A stretch of DNA of 10,356 nt, taken from Clostridia bacterium. GTDB taxonomy: Bacteria > Bacillota > Clostridia > Christensenellales > UBA1242. The notes beneath the pieces were generated by a model that saw only the letters and a program-made list of their open reading frames with translations, was not told where the DNA came from and ran no database searches. Location: NCBI GenBank assembly GCA_017553065.1, contig JAFZND010000006.1, forward strand, positions 1 to 10,356. Reading direction: 5' to 3'. Below, in pieces: positions 5,720 through 10,356 of the stretch. How positions within the stretch are numbered: the stretch's first letter is position 1; each line of letters starts with the position of its first letter. The position numbers and the translations under genes were made by a program.

Positions 5720-7078
5720 TTATTGCTCTTTTATCTTCTCTTTTTTCTTTTTTGTTACTTTTTGCTTTATTTCTTCCATCTCTTCTTTTGGTTGTTCTAA
5801 TTTATTTTCCTTTGTATCACTATTGCAAATATATTTGTATGCTATTGCAAATACAGGCACGAAATATATGAAGCTTTGGAAAGTCATACTACCAAAAAAT
5901 GCCATTATTGAATAAACTCCAAAGCACGAAATCATAGTGAGATTTGACAATTGATTGTCTTTATTTTTTAAAAATCTGTACACCACATACCCAACAAGTA
6001 ACATATAGCAAATTGGCACCACTATTCCAAAATCTAGCCACAATGCAAGCAAATGCATATGTGGACGAATTTCTAGATAGTATCCAGGACCAAATCCAAA
6101 TAGGAATGCTGGCACAGAACTACAGGATTTTTTGAGCGCCGCAAGTGCTAATGCATTTCTATCCCATCCATCTGCACCTGCAAGTACATCACCCCTAAAG
6201 TATTCATATATATGTGTATGGAATATATTATCAAATACTGCCACACATTCCCACAAATAACTATCAGCACAATTACGATACTTTGTCCACCATGGACACA
6301 AATCAATTAGTATAGACATAATCAAAAAACTAAGGAATATTGATAATAACTCCCATGGACACTTCTTTGATTTTATCCATTTAAAAATTATCATAATCAC
6401 GCCAAATAGCACCACTCCGCTAATAGGAACAAAACTACCATTTGCAAATAAGAATACTGAAAATAACACAAAACATGAAATAAACAATATCTTTTCATTG
6501 CGTGTAGTTTGCTGTGACAATTTTGATATTACATACACAAGCGCCACTGCAACCACATAGCCAGAATAATTTGGATTGGTGAACTCTATTGAATATGGAA
6601 AACCTTCCGTGTGGAATCCTGGTATAAATGTTCCATGTGGGTCAATCAATCCACACACCACACTTATAAGTAACACTAATAAAAATGTATAAATCAAATT
6701 TTCATATTTTGATTTATCAAGTTTTCTAAAACAAATATATATTTCAAAAAAACCAAGGTAATGCAAAAAAGTAACATTCACTTTTCCATGCGCAAAACTT
6801 GTTATCAATGCCCACACAAGCATCACACATGCAACTATTGTTGGGAAATTTACCCAACTTTTTATTCTTTCTTTCCATCCACCAAGCAATCCTAAATATG
6901 GCAAGTGAAAAATCAAAAATATAAGATATGCCACAGAAAAATACACAAGTTCCATGGCAAGTGAAAATCCACTCCAAAAGCCCAAAAGTAATGTTACTAA
7001 TGGCATGAATACAAGTACATAAGCAAATATTAAATTGATTTTATCTAATCTTGTTTTAATTTGTTCAATCTTTTCCAT
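5720..7078 (-). CDS. O-antigen ligase / polysaccharide polymerase-like membrane protein
   Basis: This 452-residue protein has around ten to twelve hydrophobic spans. Two features recall the O-antigen ligase/Wzy_C superfamily: NPNYSGYVVAVAL in mid-protein, like the N-P-N motif there, and a later GFGPGYYLEIRPHMHLLALW followed by GIVVPICYMLL, which matches the G-x-G then H-x-x-L ligase region next to a membrane span. Such proteins join lipid-linked glycans to an acceptor or polymerise them outside the membrane. No glycosyltransferase, flippase or sugar-nucleotide gene is nearby, so its substrate is unknown. The last 30 or so residues are Lys/Glu-rich and cytoplasmic. I prefer the ATG at 7078 over a TTG at 7105, although the AAGGA site is 14 bases from the ATG, so the start is uncertain. 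No clear promoter was found. Confidence 0.75.
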   Translation of the reverse strand: MEKIEQIKTRLDKINLIFAYVLVFMPLVTLLLGFWSGFSLAMELVYFSVAYLIFLIFHLPYLGLLGGWKERIKSWVNFPTIVACVMLVWALITSFAHGKVNVTFLHYLGFFEIYICFRKLDKSKYENLIYTFLLVLLISVVCGLIDPHGTFIPGFHTEGFPYSIEFTNPNYSGYVVAVALVYVISKLSQQTTRNEKILFISCFVLFSVFLFANGSFVPISGVVLFGVIMIIFKWIKSKKCPWELLSIFLSFLIMSILIDLCPWWTKYRNCADSYLWECVAVFDNIFHTHIYEYFRGDVLAGADGWDRNALALAALKKSCSSVPAFLFGFGPGYYLEIRPHMHLLALWLDFGIVVPICYMLLVGYVVYRFLKNKDNQLSNLTMISCFGVYSIMAFFGSMTFQSFIYFVPVFAIAYKYICNSDTKENKLEQPKEEMEEIKQKVTKKKKEKIKEQ

Positions 7079-7136
7079 CAAATATATTGTATTCCTTTTG
7101 TACAATATTTAAAAATGATATTGCACTTTTATATAA

Positions 7137-7161
7137 AAAATGAGAGTGTTACTCTCATTTT
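7137..7161 (-). terminator. Intrinsic terminator overlapping the end of the flavin-reductase-like gene
   Basis: Perfect 11-base arms (AAAATGAGAGT / ACTCTCATTTT) flank a 3-base loop, with a T-run on the minus strand. The TGA stop at 7155-7157 lies inside the first arm, so the last codons and the stem share bases. Confidence 0.85.
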
Positions 7162-7703
7162 AACTTTAATCCATCTCTAAATGCATTACCAACTTTTTTT
7201 CCAACTACCCTATAACTATTATCAGCAGGACTAAAACTAATTACTTGTAATTTATCTACATCAATTACACCATTTGTAAGCACACTTTCATCGGCATTCA
7301 CATTTACAATCTCGCCAATAAGTGTACCTTCTTCAAAACTAACCACATTGCACTCAAGCGTTAGTGGAAATTCATCAATTATTGGTGCATTAACATGTGC
7401 CGATTTGTGAGTGTGTAATCCTGCAATTTCCAATTTGTTTGGTACTTGATTGCCAGACACTACTCCCACACAATCTGCCTCTACTACATGTTTTACATCT
7501 GCAAAACTGATTGTAAACGCACGTGTTTTAGTAAGATTGTCTGTGGTTTTGTGTTTACTTAGTGATACATACACTTGATTATAATCCCAAATGCCACTCC
7601 ATGCAGCATTCATTGCATTTGGCACACCATTCTCATCATAAGTGCCAATTATTACCACTGGAAGTGGATAAAACCATGTTTTCACTCCAAAATCTTTTCT
7701 CAT
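7155..7703 (-). CDS. Flavin reductase-like domain protein (FMN-binding)
   Basis: The 182-residue protein is a single flavin-reductase-like split-barrel domain. It begins MRKDFGVKTWFYPLPVVIIGTYDENG, and PNAMNAAWSGIWDYNQVYVSLSKHKTT (28-54) matches the FMN-phosphate-binding strand and loop of this family (flavoredoxin and HpaC relatives). Such proteins carry FMN and transfer electrons or reduce flavin for a partner; the exact reaction varies and cannot be assigned. The gene starts 6 bases after the upstream hydrolase, and its AGAGAGG ribosome site lies within the last hydrolase codons, so the two are almost certainly co-transcribed and translationally coupled. It ends in a terminator. No partner oxygenase is seen. 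Confidence 0.9.
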   Translation of the reverse strand: MRKDFGVKTWFYPLPVVIIGTYDENGVPNAMNAAWSGIWDYNQVYVSLSKHKTTDNLTKTRAFTISFADVKHVVEADCVGVVSGNQVPNKLEIAGLHTHKSAHVNAPIIDEFPLTLECNVVSFEEGTLIGEIVNVNADESVLTNGVIDVDKLQVISFSPADNSYRVVGKKVGNAFRDGLKLK

Positions 7704-7709
7704 ATAAAA

Positions 7710-8666
7710 TTACCTCTCTATTATACTTTTTATTTGATTAAACGCTTTATGTGCTTCGGGTATTGGATACATAGGATACACGTGATTCATGCCCACTCCC
7801 AAAATTAAATGTACATCTGCTTTTGAATTCTTTAATTTGGCATAATAATCAATACAATCTGGGCAAAATATTTCCCTAGTGCCAACAAATATGTACATGC
7901 TAGTATCTAAAATAATGTCGCTGTAAATTGGACTTACTTTTGGATTATTTGTAAGTGTATCACCAGCCCAAAAGCCACCACAATCTTGTAAATCCTTTTT
8001 TGTTAGCATAGGGTCTGCACATTCATACTTAGATATACTTTCGTTTGTCAAAGTAATATCTAGCCATGGTGATAGCATTATTATCTTTTTAGGTATATTA
8101 ATACCTAAACTTTGCCAATATTGACTAAGCGCAAGTTCTAATCCACCACCAGCACTATCTCCAATAATTATTATTTCACCATATTTTTCTAATAAATTTT
8201 TGTATAGTTTTGTAACTTTTTCAAAAGCATCTTTGTATGTATATTCTGGTGCTAATGGATACATGGGTACAATTACTCTTGCATTAACCTTTTTGGCAAG
8301 TTTAGTGGCAAAATTCCATTGGAATATCATTGGCTGTGCCACATATGCCCCACCATGAAGATAAAGCACAACCCTATCTTCGTGCTCACCATACAATTCA
8401 TACACATTCATGCCATCCACAACATAACTATCCACATTACACTTTAATTTTGGCGCTGTGTAATTATTTCGTGATTCGGCAATCTTTTTGGAATACAACT
8501 TATCCTTAATGTACATTTCATTTGGCTTTATTCTTAGTAGTGTTTCAATGATGGTTGCCGTCATGCTACGCCTAAACAATGTGTAATTAATTATCCATAA
8601 AAATATTAAACTTAAAATTACTATCAGTGCAATTATCATAACACTAAAATGGTACCACCTTACCAT
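7710..8666 (-). CDS. Membrane-anchored alpha/beta hydrolase, HSL-type esterase
   Basis: The 318-residue protein starts with a membrane segment at about 9-29 and continues as an alpha/beta hydrolase of the hormone-sensitive-lipase type. HGGAY at 104-108 forms the oxyanion hole, GDSAG at 169-173 carries the nucleophile Ser171, and His295 lies in GMNHVYP. At the acid position, 30 residues before the His, the sequence reads GTREIF, so Glu265 replaces the usual Asp; both can work in serine hydrolases. It probably cleaves carboxyl esters; the substrate is unknown. The frame opens at ATG 8666, with no ribosome site in front and only 12 bases from the preceding terminator. ATG 8639, just before the membrane segment, has AAGGTGG 15 bases upstream and is the alternative. 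It is coupled to the flavin-reductase-like gene. No independent promoter was found. Confidence 0.88.
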   Translation of the reverse strand: MVRWYHFSVMIIALIVILSLIFLWIINYTLFRRSMTATIIETLLRIKPNEMYIKDKLYSKKIAESRNNYTAPKLKCNVDSYVVDGMNVYELYGEHEDRVVLYLHGGAYVAQPMIFQWNFATKLAKKVNARVIVPMYPLAPEYTYKDAFEKVTKLYKNLLEKYGEIIIIGDSAGGGLELALSQYWQSLGINIPKKIIMLSPWLDITLTNESISKYECADPMLTKKDLQDCGGFWAGDTLTNNPKVSPIYSDIILDTSMYIFVGTREIFCPDCIDYYAKLKNSKADVHLILGVGMNHVYPMYPIPEAHKAFNQIKSIIER

Positions 8667-8678
8667 GCAAAAAGCAAC

Positions 8679-8707
8679 AAAAAAGTGAGCAATATGCTCA
8701 CTTTTTT
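8679..8707 (-). terminator. Intrinsic terminator after the M16 peptidase gene
   Basis: Perfect 13-base arms (8679-8691 and 8695-8707, core GTGAGCA / TGCTCAC) flank a 3-base ATA loop, beginning 2 bases past the stop codon. A run of T is present on the minus strand. The hydrolase start codon follows 12 bases later. Confidence 0.9.
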
Positions 8708-8709
8708 AT

Positions 8710-10311
8710 TTACATAACTAGTTCATCATCTGCTTTTACTACTGGATGCCCAGCTGACTTTCCAGGCTCACTTACAATTTGTTCATTTGCTTTTTGTTCA
8801 GCTGCTTTCTTTTGTTCTAAATAATCTTTTATCAATTGTCTCTTTGCTTTGGATGCTTCTCTTGTAAATCTTGGTTTCATACGTTTTTGCTTTGGATAAT
8901 TTTCTGCAATCCATTGTTTCAATTGTACTTTTGGATTATACATCAATAATGCTTCTTCAGCATTTGGTAGTAAACCAGCTAAGTACAATTCATTTATTCT
9001 ATCTTCCGAAAGAGTATTGTATGGTTCATCCATTAGTAATGAATATTCTGCTAAATCAATATTGCCATCATAACCTAAGGTAAGTTTAGAATTAGTATAA
9101 GTTTTACGGAAATACTCATTAATATCTTCCCTAGTCAATCTAAGCAACTTACCATAAAAATTCTTTACAAATGGATTTTGTTTTACAAGCACTGCATCAA
9201 ATAAATCTGTTGAATTACGCGTTTTAAGTTCGGTTTTGTGTTCTCTGTTATACATTATGTGTTGTTGCCATTCGTTAAATTCGTCTTCGCTAATACCATT
9301 TCTAATCAAATCGCTGAACATTTGAGTCATTAAATACACACATAAATTTGCATTTTCTGGCGTTGTTGTTATATCAAATACTTTTAGTTTAATATCTTTT
9401 GGCTCAAAATTGTAAAAACTTGGTGTATATGTCAATGGGAATGTATGACGTAATTCTTTTATTAGCCTGCCTGCTAACCCATTAAAATACCAATCTTCAA
9501 ATGTTGTAAATAACTCATTTTTTTCATAACTGCGTTTACCCTTTAAAATGAAGTTGATATTAAAAGATCTTGCAGTTGGATCATTTATTGCAATTACTTG
9601 ATTTGCAAATTCATAAGTACGTTTTTTAGGCACTACTTCGTTTTTAGGATTAGATGGTAACCTATCTATAAAATATTTATTAACTAATGGTTTTATATCG
9701 CTATATGGCAAATTGCTTACTACACTCACAATCAAGTTTTCAGAAACAAACCACTTATTAGTAAAACGAGCTAATTCTTTTGCGTCAATTCTGCTTAAAG
9801 ATTCTTCACTTCCTATCAATCTATCAATACCAAATGTTGATTTATCAAATAGGTAATCAAGTATTCCCGCTCTCACGTCTTTAATTTCATCTTCACGAAC
9901 ATACTTTTCTTGCAAAATTACTTCTTTTTCTGCATCCAAATCTTCATCAACGAAATCATTTTTTACTAACATATCTGAGGCAATTTTAAGTACATCTTCC
10001 AAAACTGGATTAGGTATGGCAAAAGTAAAATAAATGCTATCTTGCGTTGTATAAGCACCATCTTTTACTGCATATTTCCTAAATAACCTGTCAATTTCTT
10101 CACGAGACATAGCTGGAATGCCAAGTTCTGGTGAACCTGGAATATCAAGATAACTGGCATGTTCTTTTAAATGTGCTTCGCCACGTATCCAATCTTTTCC
10201 TGCGCCCACTTTAACTCCAACACACAACCTAGTTACATCGTTAAGATTGTGTTGGTAATAAATAGTGGTTGATTTCTTTTTCTCATCTACTTCTATGTGT
10301 TTTTCTGCCAT
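8710..10311 (-). CDS. M16-family zinc metallopeptidase with C-terminal extension
   Basis: This 533-residue protein belongs to the pitrilysin/processing-peptidase family. The inverted zinc motif is present as HLKEH at 47-51 (His47, Glu50, His51), with the distal ligand most likely Glu135 in EKEVILQE. GSEESLSRIDAKELARF and ENLIVSVVSN are typical of the first M16 domain, and a degenerate second domain follows to about 417. Relatives such as B. subtilis YmfH and YmxG end near 410-430. Here 116 more residues follow, including a basic Lys-rich helix and the end GKSAGHPVVKADDELVM. No signal peptide is seen, so it is probably cytoplasmic. A GAGGTG site 7 bases before ATG 10311 sets the start; an ATG at 10326 overlaps that site. 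M16 genes are often paired; any partner would lie beyond the right edge. Confidence 0.9.
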   Translation of the reverse strand: MAEKHIEVDEKKKSTTIYYQHNLNDVTRLCVGVKVGAGKDWIRGEAHLKEHASYLDIPGSPELGIPAMSREEIDRLFRKYAVKDGAYTTQDSIYFTFAIPNPVLEDVLKIASDMLVKNDFVDEDLDAEKEVILQEKYVREDEIKDVRAGILDYLFDKSTFGIDRLIGSEESLSRIDAKELARFTNKWFVSENLIVSVVSNLPYSDIKPLVNKYFIDRLPSNPKNEVVPKKRTYEFANQVIAINDPTARSFNINFILKGKRSYEKNELFTTFEDWYFNGLAGRLIKELRHTFPLTYTPSFYNFEPKDIKLKVFDITTTPENANLCVYLMTQMFSDLIRNGISEDEFNEWQQHIMYNREHKTELKTRNSTDLFDAVLVKQNPFVKNFYGKLLRLTREDINEYFRKTYTNSKLTLGYDGNIDLAEYSLLMDEPYNTLSEDRINELYLAGLLPNAEEALLMYNPKVQLKQWIAENYPKQKRMKPRFTREASKAKRQLIKDYLEQKKAAEQKANEQIVSEPGKSAGHPVVKADDELVM

Positions 10312-10346
10312 AGTTGTACACCTCATAGTCTTTAGTTGTTAGCATT

Positions 10347-10352
10347 ATTTTA
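10347..10352 (-). promoter_or_regulatory. Possible extended -10 for the M16 peptidase gene
   Basis: Minus-strand TGATAAAAT (a TGn extension followed by TAAAAT) lies about 36 bases before the start codon. The -35 would be outside the window, so this cannot be confirmed. Confidence 0.3.
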
Positions 10353-10356
10353 TCAC

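Noticed and set aside
7155..7157. Alternative genetic code with TGA as Trp
   Set aside because: The flavin-reductase-like gene ends normally at TGA inside its terminator, and Trp in the recognised proteins comes from TGG codons.
1..10356. CRISPR array, mobile element, phage remnant, toxin-antitoxin or defence island
   Set aside because: No spaced direct repeats, transposase, integrase, terminal inverted repeats or defence-type genes were seen. The only repeats are the rpsT tail units and small dyads.

Overview
The window is AT-rich and gene-dense, with short spacers, Shine-Dalgarno sites of the AGGAGG type and sigma-A-like promoters. A spore germination protease (gpr) places it in a spore-forming, low-GC member of the Bacillota, most likely an uncultured Clostridia lineage. 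Several starts are non-ATG (TTG for gpr, GTG for rpsT and the transglycosylase). TGA, TAA and TAG are all used as stops, so the standard bacterial code fits. I see no IS element, phage gene, integrase, CRISPR array, tRNA or rRNA. This reads as a conserved chromosomal segment, not a genomic island.

All genes except rpsT are on the minus strand, so transcription runs mainly from the right edge to the left. From right to left: an M16-family metallopeptidase with an unusual C-terminal extension, closed by a strong terminator; a membrane-anchored HSL-type alpha/beta hydrolase coupled to a flavin-reductase-like FMN protein, closed by a terminator that contains the latter's stop codon; an O-antigen-ligase/polymerase-like membrane protein; the mechanosensitive channel mscL with a long charged insertion; and a small 72-residue gene that meets rpsT tail to tail across a shared bidirectional terminator.

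rpsT (plus strand) is divergent from gpr, an arrangement I recall from Bacillus. It carries an 85-residue Lys/Ala/Pro tail resembling histone H1. Downstream of gpr, where Bacillus has spoIIP, a membrane-anchored lytic transglycosylase overlaps the gpr stop codon by one base. Next come lysS and a tightly linked DegV-family fatty-acid-binding protein, a terminator, and the first 23 codons of an amidohydrolase-type gene running off the left edge.

The genes cover translation (lysS, rpsT), envelope and turgor (mscL, ligase-like protein, transglycosylase), sporulation/germination (gpr, perhaps the small gene) and general metabolism. I do not see a multi-gene defence or biosynthetic system. The most unusual signals are lineage-type protein remodelling: low-complexity charged tails or linkers on S20, MscL, the M16 peptidase and the ligase-like protein; a compact GPR with a transglycosylase in the spoIIP slot; a repeated extended -10 promoter module ahead of the small gene; and a perfect dyad over the lysS -10 region.
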